Positions 1 to 10,891 of a DNA stretch of 64,000 nt are shown piece after piece. The first letter of the stretch is position 1, and each line of letters begins with the position of its first letter. The DNA is taken from contig CM060731.1 in the NCBI GenBank assembly GCA_030704615.1, forward strand, positions 63,034,756 through 63,098,755, in the 5' to 3' direction. The notes under the pieces were generated by a model. The model had not been told where the DNA came from. It searched no databases and was given only the letters and a program-made list of their open reading frames with translations. This stretch comes from Takakia lepidozioides. Lineage: Eukaryota; Streptophyta; Takakiopsida; Takakiales; Takakiaceae. A program made the translations under genes and the position numbers.

Positions 1-660
1 ACAAAGTGCTCATTTGCAGTGCTTTCCTACTGTAGTGCAACCAACTAGCATAGTGGCAGCGGAGTTGGCCAAAGCAGTCCCGAGATGGCACAAGCACTCT
101 GCGTCTTTCCACTAGCAGTCGTACCCCTCACTGCCATTGCGTGGGGACGACGCCACGCGTCGACCCACACACTCTCCACGTGGTCCCCGTGGATTCGTCT
201 GCCGGCAGTTGTGCAGTCGACTTCGCCAGTGGCTGTTGCCACGTGACATGCAGCACTCCAAGTTATGTGGCCGACTGCGATGTGGCGTCTTGAGCCCGTG
301 GCCACGCGGCGGCATTACCGCTCGTCGCAGTGCCGCCACATCGGCATCCACGTCCGCATCCACGTCCGCGTCCATGTGTCACCGCGCCCCAGGTGAGTCA
401 GTCCACTCATCCGGAGGGAAAAGTCAAAGTCAGCTCAAAACATCAGACACACGGGCGGCCCGCCTGGTTACGCCACGTGGTTCTTCAGCATTAATCGCAT
501 TAATCGCTGAGCAGTTGTTCGCACGTCTACGTCCTTTACCACTCCAATCATTGGATGTCCAACCCAACTACCACGTCTGTTGTAACTGGTCTGTTGTAAC
601 TTCCAGTCGATCCCTGTTTTTTGACTTTTACGACTCAAAATGAGTCGTTACCCCAGTGGT
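1..660. repeat. GC-rich repeat-like block with CACGTG motifs
   Basis: This stretch is visibly richer in GC than its surroundings and carries three CACGTG palindromes, near 178, 240 and 473. It ends at about 628-655 with a short palindromic motif (ACTCAAAATGAGT followed by a GTTACC-type sequence). The same motif recurs at about 10515-10540 beside another CACGTG-rich repeat block. A 168-codon open frame on the plus strand (137-643) has low-complexity, Arg/Ser-rich composition and no recognisable domain, so I read it as a by-product of GC richness. The shared end motif suggests a transposable-element family. The class is unknown. Confidence 0.4.
341..376. repeat. 12-bp minisatellite, three units
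   Basis: Three adjacent 12 bp units of the type TCCGCATCCACG lie head to tail, with one to three differences between units. They sit inside the GC-rich block. Confidence 0.7.
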
Positions 661-826
661 AAATGACACGAAAGCTTCTAGTGAAGTATCTCACGTCCGC
701 CGTTGTGATCCAGTGTGACTCCAGAGCGATCCCTTGTGGGGCAGTGGCAAGAAGAGCTGGTTGTGGCGTCCTTCGACAAATGAGAGGAGTGATGCATGTT
801 GCCTTTGGAGCAGACCCAAGTAACAA

Positions 827-2502
827 TTACGAGTAGCCCCTCAGGGCCAAACTTGGAAATGACTGGAGCCTTGCACAGTTCCTAGCAATAACAGGGTTGA
901 TTGCAATTGTAGTTTTTCCTTCCTTTGGTGTAGTCCCTGATGATATCTGCCTTGTGTGGAAGTGTGCTGGGGGTTTGCTAGAGCTAGCCTTTGGGATAGA
1001 GTTGTGGGCTTGATCGGATCTGGGGCAGGGTGGCGGGGCAACTCCAGCCATTTGTGGATTTGGTGCCAATTCAGTAGCCGCCGCTTCTGCCCTCATGGGG
1101 TCCACATGGTCTTTAAGCCTCTTTCCGGGGGGAGAGGAAGCAGATTGAGGTAGAAAGGAGTCCCAATTTCCTTGGTTGGGAAAGAGAGAGTCATTGAGTC
1201 TTTCTGCTACTTTGTGGACTGCAGCTGCTGGGGCTGGCCGCATCAAGGCCTTTTCGATTCGCATTAGACTGGAATTGTCTTGATTTGAGATTGTGAGCCA
1301 GAGCATGTGCCTGAGAGCTGGGGGAGCCTTGCATGGAGGTTCTCTTGTGCTTAGCTTTTGGGCAGTTGACCCTCAGATGGCCTGTCTAGCCGCAGGTGTA
1401 GCAAGCGGAAGATGAAGTGTCTTCAGTGATTTTTACTGAGAAATAATTACCTTCCCTGTCAATTGGCAGACGAATAAATTCCAGCAGTATTGCATCAGCT
1501 GGCATTGAGACCACAATCTTTGCAAAACCCGTATCATGACTTTTCGATGCAATTGTTAATCCCCTCCACGCTGGATGTTTTTTTAGAGCCTTTGTGCACA
1601 TCTCCGGATCAAAGACTGAGAGGCAACCTAAGAAAACTCCAAAGTGATTGCCTATATCAGGTAGGTAGAAGAGGTACTGATCCGGGATATATGGAGAGCT
1701 AAAATCCTGGGGGCCCATACTTTCCCGTTACGGTTGCCTAGTGCCGCTGACCAGGGGAAAATATTAACGTTGAATCCCAGGAGGTGTGGGTTTAATAAGA
1801 GGGCTCTATCCGCTGCTTCTTTTGTACCCAGCAGGATGGAATAGAAGCCTTTGCCCTTGGAGTGGCATAACTGCTACTTTATGTCCCCTGATCCCCCCAA
1901 GTGTTTGATTGCCCATTCCCTTGCTATATCCCTGTCCACTTTTTTTCCCGGGAAGTGCAGTAGCACTCCCAATTCCAGTATTTCGGTGACCATGTCATCG
2001 ACGAAATCAAGGTCCACATCAACCAGTGGATCATTCTCGGACATTGCAAGCTGCAGAGCCGAGGGTGTTTCCGATCGTTCCGGCATGGTGTCTGCTGCCC
2101 CTTCCATGATTCCATTGAAGCTGTTTTCCACACTGTGAGAGTTGCCAGAGGCGCCATTGCACTGATGCAGAGGGCGAGTAATTTGGACTAGGAAGTGCGA
2201 CGAGGAGGGATCGTGGAGGTGGAGCTGGGGAGGTCGTTCCACTGTTGATTCCACGCAAGACACCTGGAACGGTGCTCCTCTCTGAAATCTAGCGCCACGA
2301 GCCTGGTAGTTTGCGCCTGGTGCGCCATGAAGAAGCCCGTTCCCAAAGAGGGCTGTGATTTGCGAGAGACTGGAAGTCGAGTGTAGTTGTGTTGTCGGCC
2401 TTTAGCCACTCCCATACGGCTACTGCTTGGGTAAGGGTCCATAGAGAAGGATGGTGACAATACCAAGTTGACAGGGATCAGTACAAGAGGCAAATCTTTC
2501 AA
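827..2502 (-). pseudogene. Decayed LINE ORF1 (gag-like, zinc knuckle)
   Basis: Three minus-strand open frames (2502-2188, 2263-1874, 1718-1386) follow one another with shifts between frames. They resemble the ORF1/DUF4283-type nucleic-acid-binding protein of plant LINEs: a conserved 'FPGKKVD' block near 1935, then a region that ends in a CX2CX4HX4C zinc knuckle at 1403-1362. A TAG stop (1388-1386) sits inside the knuckle, so it cannot be read through. A frame at 1306-827, rich in Ser, Pro and Ala, may be the ORF1 tail. No reverse transcriptase is visible downstream (lower coordinates), where the GC-rich block begins. Family assignment is from pattern only. The element is clearly dead. Confidence 0.55.
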
Positions 2503-3189
2503 CAGGAAGAAGGCTTTGGGGACAGAAGAGAGATGATGTTGATTGAAGCTAGCGGGGAGAGATGCAAGTCCGTGGTGTACTGAACGATAGGGAGCGAGAG
2601 GGAGAGGTGAGGTAGAGGAGACGATGAAAGAGAGGGAACAGTGCTGAGGAGGGGTATCAAGAGCGCTTGAATGGGGGAGAGCTGCTGTAGCTTGCAGAGG
2701 TTGTCGGCTGCCTATTAGTGAGAGATGAATGAGGGAAGGCTTGGGCCTGTGGGGGAGAGGGAATCCTGAGTGTACAGCTGCTTGGCGGCTGGAGTTATGA
2801 AGGTGATAATAAGCAAGCTTTGATGAAAGCTTCGGAGGTGGTCGGGGTGGGATGAAGGGAGGAAGTTCATCAGGCTGTCATTCCAACTTCGTTTCATCAT
2901 AGTACCTCAAGGTCCTTATAGGATATGGCACGAATGTAGGTAGTACTTGGGTTCCGAACCGGGTTGAGACAAAGAGCAATCGTTTTGTAGAGTTTTGATA
3001 TTTCTCTTATCCGAGAAAGGTAGGCGTCTGGGGCAATGTATTGAGAGCTTGAGGGATCAAAGATGCAGATTTCTCTTCGAAGAGACGATGGTGGGAAAGG
3101 ATCCGTTGGGCTTCTCTCACCTTCACTCTCTCTCTCACCGCCAAACGGGGAGCTACATCGCGCCTTCTTTTCCTTCACATTTTTTCTTT
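2503..3189. other. Probable LINE 5' leader, no gene seen
   Basis: The stretch is purine-rich on the plus strand (pyrimidine-rich in the LINE's own orientation) and holds no convincing exon. An open frame on the minus strand (3322-2897) overlaps the inverted repeat and has no recognisable domain. Its position upstream of the LINE ORF1 remnant fits a 5' untranslated leader. Confidence 0.3.
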
Positions 3190-3617
3190 GTTTTGTAGTT
3201 GAGATGTCCCAAACTGCAGGGCCCACCCTGAGTGCTTGGTACCCTTGGAAAGCCCTTGATGAGGAGGGGTGCACCGACGTCTCATGACTTTTTGACCTGT
3301 GGTGTGGAATGTTGAATTTCAAGTACTCTGGAATTTCGGGAAAAATAGCAAAGTGGGCTCTGCTAGGACAATGGTTGGAGACTCGACCGGAGATATATCA
3401 TTGATGATTTGATGTATTACTACTAAAAAAAAAGTAGCAAATTGGGCTTTCTTGGGACGATGATTGGATTACTCGATAAATTCATGGAAAACAATAAATT
3501 GAAGCTACACTACTTTTGGTTGCTGGAAATTCTATAAATCTATATTCTACTTGGATACATAAGGGATTGGATGACACTGGACACTTGGGCCAACGACACT
3601 GGCTACCCTAGTAACAG
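3190..3617 (+). repeat. Dispersed repeat, copy A (inverted partner at 39.4-39.9 kb)
   Basis: The reverse complement of this stretch matches 39446-39890 with many small differences. Shared blocks include the GGCTACCCTAGTAAC end near 3600-3615, the segment around a TACTACTAAAAAAAAAG run near 3417-3435, and the end near 3190-3240 containing GAGATGTCCCAAACTGC. Copy A lies just upstream of the LINE ORF1 remnant (in LINE orientation). Copy B lies just after the LINE reverse transcriptase remnant. The repeat may be a LINE untranslated region or a separate non-autonomous element. Confidence 0.75.
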
Positions 3618-3697
3618 TGGCATCCTTCCTGGCGTCTGTGGTGTAGGAGGCGGGGACCTCTGCTTGGTCAGGATTTGTTCGAGGGTTTTTCAAGAAG

Positions 3698-4308
3698 ATG
3701 TCGCTGCAAATAAAGGCACTAGTGGAGAATTTTGCGAGGGATTTGAAGGCAACATTGGACTCTGACATCCAGGATCGCCTTATGAAGGAAAGAGAGATGA
3801 ACAATTACTTGGAGGAGAGGGAACGGGAGGTGGCTGAGAGAGAGTCTGCCTGGAAGGCAGAGCTTGGGTGGAGAGAGGTATTCCCTCACAGACAAATTCA
3901 ACCTGAAAATGAGTCCATGGAAAAGATTGAATATGAAAAACAGAGCTTGCTTGAATTTTTTCTTCCAGCGTCAACCTGGTTTCCTGGCGATCTTGGGCTT
4001 TCCATTGATGGGTGTCTCTCTTCCGTTTTCTGCCCACAATGTCAATCTGTTGATAAGGTTGGAAAGATTGAAGCATGCTTACTGTGATCAAGTAGAATTT
4101 GAATATCTGACAGACTCTGTGAGGTACTTGTAGCATAACGAGTTTTTTGCATACAAGTTGAGATTGCGAAGCAAGAGACAAGGTTAAATTTAGAGAGAGA
4201 GAGCTTGGAGAAAGAGAAGAGTGTGCTCATGGGGACTGCGTCGACTTTGGACAACCAGGATGGGGCCTTGGAGATCACTGTCAGTGGCGAGAAGTATTGG
4301 TGCCTTCG
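3698..4308 (+). CDS. Coiled-coil protein, two candidate exons (partial)
   Basis: Exon 3698-3877 starts with ATG and codes 60 residues, MSLQIKALVENF onward, rich in Glu, Arg and Lys and clearly helical. It stops at a GT donor in phase 0. A second exon, 4163-4308, follows an AG acceptor in phase 0 and continues the charged helix for about 20 residues, then reads LDNQDGALEITVSGEKYWCLR up to a GT donor in phase 2. That last block recalls the first strand of BTB/T1-type domains, but only weakly. No further exon could be joined with confidence, so the gene may be truncated or the 3' exons decayed. The function is unknown. Confidence 0.4.
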
Positions 4309-4309
4309 G

Positions 4310-5879
4310 TTTTCAAAGAAATAAGCGGATGGAGTTGTCGTACATTGACTAACCTAATATCTATTTGCTGGATTGCTGTGACGATACAGGCTTCCCACAT
4401 CTCCATGTTCATCTTCACGTGTGCGGGTAGCCAAGTACACCCACAGCTACTTGACCCTAGGTATGCCACTCTTGCTGTCAAAACTAAAATGGTAGTTGCA
4501 TGAACTTCTATATCTCACATACCTTCGAGTCTCAATTTCACATTGCACTCCTCAAAATTGCAGTTGCTAGGTTCTAGAGTACGTATACTAGTTAAGCAAT
4601 TTCAACAGAGAGGAAGCCACATCTGACAAGAGGGTTCCCATGTGAAGCTGACTGCCTGAAGAGGTAGGAAGCCCTGAGAAGTTCTGAATGTAGTGAGGTT
4701 AACAATCTACCAACAGAAGTGGCCGCCTAAGCACCTACTTTGAAGGAGAGAAGCAAATACAGCTCCTCCAGATGGAGGGCCATCTTGGCTCGACTGAAGA
4801 TAAGGAATTCCCTTTGTTTTCACAACACCTTTACTGGCTGAGCTGCCTTTGAACCACCTGGCCTAGCCTAGGTTGACCTTGTTGGCTTGCATTGTCTAAG
4901 AGGGATTAAATTTTCCCCTCGCTATATGGGCATGTGAATTGTCAATGATAAGGCTTTCTTACATATGTACATAAGGTGGAAAATGTTTGTTTGTTTGTTG
5001 TCACGAATACTTACTGAAACTCTTAAATTGTTGACATTGTCCCTTAGCACTAGTAATACTGCTTGCCCCACTTGTAGTTAGGCTCGACTTAGTTAAGAGC
5101 ATTTTAAGAGAACTAGCTAAGAGTTAACTGTGATTTGGTGCCCCACCTATGGTTACATGCTTCAGTTTCATTTAAGTTACATGGGTATCAGTTATATTAA
5201 TCGCTAGGGTCATCTTCCTCTGCTACACCCCAAACTGTTGGCCCGCGGGCGGACATCTGCGGCCTATTCACCCCTTAGGTTTAAAGGATAAACTTTATCT
5301 GTTAGTATACATCTCAAAATACAAGGCTTCAGTTAGGACTAACTAGTAACCTAAACTGAACTGAGAGCCGTCAACAAGTGAGGTCCTTTGTTGAGCACTA
5401 ATGGTTGACACTAACTTTCCGAAAAGCAAAGAAAAATAAAAGGGACAAAAGCCCAAGTACTCAAATGAAAATGGGAGGGAGGAGGAAATTAACCTCGAAA
5501 AGGCCAAAGAAACAACAAAGGAAGTGAAGTGAACCAAGACACTAACTGCAAGGGGGGCAGCACTAAGCAAATTTTGCAATTGACCAAGTACTAATAATTT
5601 GTGGGAAAAGCAGGAATCTCTACTGCTTTGGCTGCAATGCAAAACACACTACTACATATCATATAAAGGATATACACGCATACGAAATGATAGAATGTAT
5701 TTGCAGCTGGCAAGTCTTCCTCCGAAGCTCAAGAACTTCAAGTGGAAGCTCTTTGGTCTTCATAGCTTGTTGAACTAGGGAATGCAAGATCTTCCATAAT
5801 AAATGTGGATTCTAGCTGAATCACATGCATAACTTATAGTGTCACTGGCTATTGCCTTCCAAAGAGGAAGGTGGACACC
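4310..5879. other. No gene recognised, apart from one possible terminal exon
   Basis: Only short, low-quality open frames are seen. One stretch on the minus strand, 5774-5659, sits behind an AG acceptor and codes about 37 charged residues ending in TGA. It could be the last exon of the coiled-coil gene at 6.5-9.2 kb, but its entry phase does not match the last exon I could join. Confidence 0.4.
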
Positions 5880-5972
5880 ATTATAACATCCAATGCACTT
5901 GTGTGGATTCGAACCCACAACCACTAATGAAATGGTCTTATGCCCCAACCACACGGCTATCTATTGGATGTC
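5880..5972 (-). repeat. tRNA-derived SINE fragment
   Basis: On the minus strand the sequence carries an A-box-like TAGCCGTGTGGTTGG and a perfect B-box core, GGGTTCGAATCC, at normal tRNA spacing. Between them a 5 bp stem with a 7-base loop could mimic an anticodon arm with CAT. The acceptor arms next to the core do not pair, so this is not a working tRNA gene. An outer 9 bp inverted repeat (ACATCCAAT / ATTGGATGT) flanks the unit. A degenerate relative of the B-box half is at 52565-52610. Confidence 0.6.
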
Positions 5973-6513
5973 GATCTGCCATAAACATTCTTCCTTGGCT
6001 CCCTTGAAAATCTGGAGCACTGGAAGCTTGTAACATTACAAAATGGACGACAGGCCTTTTGAATACCTCATGATGAACCACTCTCTAACCTAAACTTGAA
6101 TATTGAAAACACATGAGATGTGAAAACTGTAGACCTAGTATTGCTGAAACTTTTACCCTCCAAACTCAAAAAGTACACTGCGAAGAAATCCAACCGGAAA
6201 TACAAGACATTCATCGCAAAACATCGAAATTGTGCGAACACTACCATTGAATTATGTGAATCATACAGCTAATATCCGATTCATCAGTGTCTACAAATGA
6301 GACAGTAGTGAAATGCTTTCTTAAGATGAAACATCTTTAAACTTTATACATTATCTTTGTGTATTTAGACAATGACTGCCACTTGATCAGATTTCAAGCA
6401 TTCATGGATGAATCAGATCATCAGAATCCAATGGGGTTAAGAGTTCGTAGGACTGTGTTTGTTTTCAGTTCTACAACAACTATACATGACCCACCCTAGG
6501 AAGTGAGCAGTAC

Positions 6514-9206
6514 CTTTAACTTGGAGATAACAGCGTTGCCGTCAGGGTTCCGGTTGCCGTCTCCTCTCTCAAGCCTGGTGAATCATTTGCATGTGAAGGG
6601 AACCCATTACTGAATGATTCCATGAAATGTTACAGCTATCACAGATTACAATAAATGAGAAGGGGGCCTCAAGTAAATACATTGTTGGAAGTCATGTGAT
6701 GGTGCAAAAGACAATTTTGTCTGACCTCTTTAACTTGCTTCAGATTTTGTAGCATCGCGTCCTTCTCAGCACTCTCTCTCTTCAATGATTGCAGCAGCAA
6801 TCTCTCCTTGTCAATCTCTTTTTGTAGAACCAGCCGTATCCCTTCCTCTTTCGACTTCTCATCTGCAGTTATTGACAGACCATATTTACTCGTTTGATTC
6901 CTAGTGCACACCTTGTCAAGTTAGATAAAACTAGTACAACAGAAAAAAGTACCAGAGTTCATCAAACTCAACCTATAAATGCCACTATCTGTAGCCATGT
7001 TGAACTTAGTCAGTGATGAGGGCTTGGTTCTCAGGTGTGGCCTCAATATGCAAATTAAATGCTGGATTTCATCATTGTTGGAGAAGGCTGGATTGGTCAT
7101 ACTTCAGGAGAAGGCTGAAGCATCCAAAAGGCTGATGGATGAGGGATTCCCTTTATATAACTATGTTAACCATCGCCCTTCTTGCAGGGAGCGGCCAAGA
7201 ACTAGCTCTGTTAAGGTCTTTGATGGATGAAGGATGAGAGCAGTGGCAACGTTATCACAGAAATTTGACTTCAGGCCGTTGATATAACACAGCAGAGAGA
7301 GTTTCGGAAGATTGTGCTGATGCCCAAAAGCACCATTTGGATACCCATCAAACACTGTTTCAAGGTATTACCTTCCAAACTCGCAACGCTTGCCTTCGCC
7401 GCTGTAAACTGGGCTTGCAAATGAATCACATCATTTTCAAGCTGTTTCTTCTCATCCTTCAACAAATCCAGAGTTGCCAACTGACCTTCAACTTCCTGTA
7501 GTTGCAACTGGACTTCCTTCAAACTATTTTCAAGTAGTAACTTCGACTGGACCTCCTCTGTGAATCTAACACCCACTTCCATACCCTTTCGCACTGCATT
7601 CTCGAGAGTTTTGATTTCTGCAAGTAATGAACCATTTGCTTTAACGAGCTCCTCGGCTGTTGTTTCCAACTTTCCCTTCTCAAGTGTCACATCACCTAAT
7701 TTAGTCTGTAGCTCAGCGTTTTCAATCTCTATCTGTGCAAGCCTCACATTTTTTGCCGAAATTTCTTCCTCGAGAATGGCCCTCATCTCGATGTCTCTAG
7801 CCATTATGGTAAGCACCTCTTCTGATTTCTTGGTTTTGGCTATCTCGATTGCTAGTGCCTCCCTTAGACGAACCCTCTCTTTCTGTAAGTCATTAACTGA
7901 ATCTTCTAACCCGACTCGCTCTGCTCTAAGCAAAGCTATCTCCTCCTCCGCCAACCTCAAGTTGTTAGCATTGCTCCTCTTCTCCCTGGCCACATTGGCC
8001 AACCTCTCCTTCACATCATCCAATTCTGCGTTCAGCTTGGGTACTTGCTCCAACGCTGTCCGTGCTTGATTTGCCAACCAATCATTCTTGTCCCTCAGCT
8101 CCTTCAGACATAAACCTCTCGTCAGATCCAAACTATTAAGGGCTGCAGTCTTTCTTGAGCTGGAACCTCACAAAACCTGATCTGCTTCAGCTTGAGCTAC
8201 TTAAATCCCAGAAAGATACGGTTTAAAGCTCCAACTAGACTCCAAAATTGATCTCCTCTTTACGACGTCACCAACATGCCCAAATGCAATTTGGCAGCAC
8301 TGTCAATTTCTGTGGTGCTAAGACTTAGAAGGCATACCAGGGGACCTCAAGGCAGACAAAATCTCAAGCAATGATGTCTCAATGCTTGTTAGCCATGGTT
8401 TGGACATCCCTCAGGCTTTTGAATTGATATTTCTGCAACCTCTTATTATGTGCTTGATATATCTTGAAATTTCATTTCTCTTCAAAATGTGAGGCAGAAA
8501 ACAGTTTACAGAAATCTTGTGGAATGAGACAATAAAGTGAGATAATCCTCTGAGATATGAGGAAGACTCCTGACCCCAGATCTATCCAGAGCCCGCTCAT
8601 CCATTTAAGAGGCCTTCGGTTACGTAGTTACGAGGACATGATGTGCATATTGGCAGACATGACGAAGCATGAAGTTTCTGAACTTGGTTAGGCAGGAACT
8701 CACCAGCCCATGAGAAATAGAACTTTGGTTTGGATTTATTTCCATCGAAACTTTTTCCGGTCTCATGGTTCCCAAGCTTTGACTGTACAACAAGAAACTT
8801 GTTCTTTGTGTCTCCCCTCTCTATTTTTAGCCCCCCTATCTTAGTACTAATAGGGTGACAATCTCTTGCCTTAGATCCCATTTTCAACTTGTCAACAAAA
8901 GGTTACCTCATATGTTGATGCGATATCGTGGACATACAAGAGGAAGAGTATAATTCACCTTCATGCCACCCTTCAGGAGCTTCATGTTTGTCGTCCTCTC
9001 AGTAACTGCTCCCTCTGTTGTTTCCTAGAGACAGGGATTCAACTACGTCAGGCATTGCAGTAATGAAAGGTTGGGGGGTTGATGGCACGAACTCATGCAC
9101 ATAGAAGAGGAAGGGTACTTTTTACCTTCATGCCACCTTTAGTGAACTGTTTTCTGCTGGTCCTCTCAGCAAGCTCTGCCTGTGTCGGTTGCAGCAGATC
9201 AGCCAT
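6514..9206 (-). CDS. Long coiled-coil protein of unknown function, six exons joined
   Basis: Six exons join in phase on the minus strand: 9206-9126 (ATG in a strong ACCATGG context), 9024-8959, 8887-8704, 8142-7372, 6862-6726 and 6567-6514. All use GT-AG borders. The 8142-7372 exon alone codes about 256 residues of unbroken heptad-like helix, rich in Leu, Glu, Lys and Ala, of the tropomyosin/SMC-arm type. The next exon continues the helix. Exons one and two look like a tandem exon duplication: both end in a (T/A)ERT...KGGMK pattern and are followed by similar intron starts. No enzymatic domain is visible and I do not recognise the family. The 3' end is not defined. The start codon overlaps the stop of the frame at 9588-9199. 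Confidence 0.5.
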
Positions 9207-9588
9207 GGTACTCTTCATATTCTTTGAATGATGTTTGAAGAGCAGCTGGTATCAGCGAACCAGAGTCACTTGCGACTGTGGAGCCTGGAGGCTTCACAGC
9301 AGGCAACATGAAACTTGAATCCCTTGACTGTTTTCTTGATGGGCGGAACATCCGACCCGGAGGTGGGGTTGTGGCAAGTACAGCAAGGCCAAAGGTCAAA
9401 ACACGCATGGTTTCCCTGCAGTCGGCTATTACTGCCCCTGCAGTCATCCTCTCTTTCACATTTTTCATTCTTTCTTCTCCCAATGTGGATCTCAGGTTTG
9501 CTATTTCAGTGGATAGTGCATCTTGCTCCAAAAAACGCAAATCATGGTCTGCTTGCAGCTTTTCATGACCACGTATCCACTCCTCCAC
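9199..9588 (-). CDS. Coiled-coil exon ending in a stop, upstream of and overlapping the next gene
   Basis: Behind an AG acceptor at 9590-9589 an open frame of 129 residues runs to a TGA at 9201-9199. Its first ~45 residues are a charged helix. The rest is a Pro/Ser-rich tail ending EYEEYHG. The last eight bases (ATGGCTGA) are shared with the ATG of the following coiled-coil frame, read one base out. Either this is the terminal exon of one gene overlapping the start of another, or both are one gene broken by a single-base indel. Given other frameshifts in the window I lean slightly to the second. Upstream exons beyond 9588 were not found. Confidence 0.4.
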   Translation of the reverse strand: MEEWIRGHEKLQADHDLRFLEQDALSTEIANLRSTLGEERMKNVKERMTAGAVIADCRETMRVLTFGLAVLATTPPPGRMFRPSRKQSRDSSFMLPAVKPPGSTVASDSGSLIPAALQTSFKEYEEYHG

Positions 9589-9879
9589 CTACCACCAATC
9601 AAAGAATTTGATATAGAGAACGTTTCCAATAACGTAAGCAAAGGATGTCAAACCAGTTGTACAGATTTAGTAATCATTACTCCTAGCTCTGGAAAGTGCA
9701 ATTCTTACTCTGACCCAACAGATTCTAATGAACTTTGGCCGGATTTTGTTGACTTTGTTCCAACACTTATTGTCTTGGATTCTATTCTGTTTTTTGAATG
9801 GTGAATCTTCAAGAGTATTTTTGATTTGCAGATTCATTTGGAATGTATGGGAATTGTAGGAGGATTGTATAGGAATGTA

Positions 9880-10550
9880 TGAATCACTTACACACCACTC
9901 TGTTAGTGGTATATGTAAGATTGTGACAATAGGCAAGAGTGGTTGTACTCCTCCAGATATAACCCCAATCACTTACATACCACTCTGGTAGTAATAATTC
10001 AAATACGTGGTTCATACTTGGTGGAACACACTGGATGACTCAGTCAGTGGTTTTAGCACACAACCTAACCACTACATTGATATTGGTAGAACCACTCACT
10101 AAATGGTTTTAGCACACAACCAAACCACTACATCAATATTATGAGAACCACATTTGTAATATGGCCACGTGTTCAGATAATGGACAACATAATCGTCTAA
10201 CTGGATTCGGCCACATGTCCGTGTGAATACAGTTACGTGTCCGTCGATTGCTAAGTATGATCGACGGGTTTGTGGTGTTCACGTCGCATACGGTGGAAGT
10301 GGTATGTTCTGAAGTGGTTAGTTTACCACTGTGACACGTCAAAAGTGGTAAGTTTACTATTGTGACACGTGAGCAAACAGCTAGATTCGGAGGCAAGTGA
10401 TCGTAACCACTGTCTTTAACCACTTCGGATACGTCATGTCTTTAACCACTGCTGAGTCAAGATCCACTGGTTCTACACCACTCTGGGGCCAGAGTGGTTG
10501 GGTGTTTTTTCCTACTCAAAATGAGTGGTTACCAGTGTGGTTATTCCGCG
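9880..10550. repeat. Repeat block rich in ACCACT motifs
   Basis: The stretch is packed with ACCACT/AGTGGT words. It includes a tandem pair of ~56 bp units (10048-10103 and 10104-10159, both starting TGGTTTTAGCACACAAC), an imperfect hairpin at about 9890-9920, and a perfect 10 bp inverted repeat with a 2-base spacer at 10477-10498 (ACCACTCTGG / CCAGAGTGGT). CACGTG-type words recur at 10160-10380. Its right end shares the CTCAAAATGAGT motif with the left edge of the window. It reads as a non-autonomous DNA transposon or a cluster of them. No gene is seen. Confidence 0.5.
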
Positions 10551-10891
10551 TTTTCCTTCTAATGATTCAATCCTTGTTATTGTGGATCGTTTTACGAATA
10601 TGACACATTTCATTCTATGTAATAAGACGGTTACAGGCGAGGAAACTGCAAGACTCTTCTTCAATAATATCTACCGCATTCATGGACTCCCGAATGACAT
10701 CGTATCTGATCGAGGGCCACAGTTCATATCAAATTTCTGGAGGGGATTATTTCACATATAAGATACTAAGATTAATCTCTCTACCACTAATCATCCACAG
10801 ACTGATTGTCAAACCGAACGCGTAAACCAGATTTTGTAGCAGTATTTTCGTTGTACGATAAATTATCACCAAGACAATTGGACGGACTTTC

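Noticed and set aside
137..643. 168-codon plus-strand frame at the left edge
   Set aside because: It is low-complexity, in a GC-rich block where frames on all strands are long by chance, and has no domain.
5880..5972. Possible tRNA-Met gene on the minus strand
   Set aside because: D-, anticodon- and T-arm-like parts are there, but the acceptor arms next to them do not pair and extra sequence is present, so it is a SINE-type relic.
7560..8069. 169-codon plus-strand frame
   Set aside because: It is the shadow of the minus-strand coiled-coil exon, and its Ser/Leu-rich composition is typical of an antisense frame.
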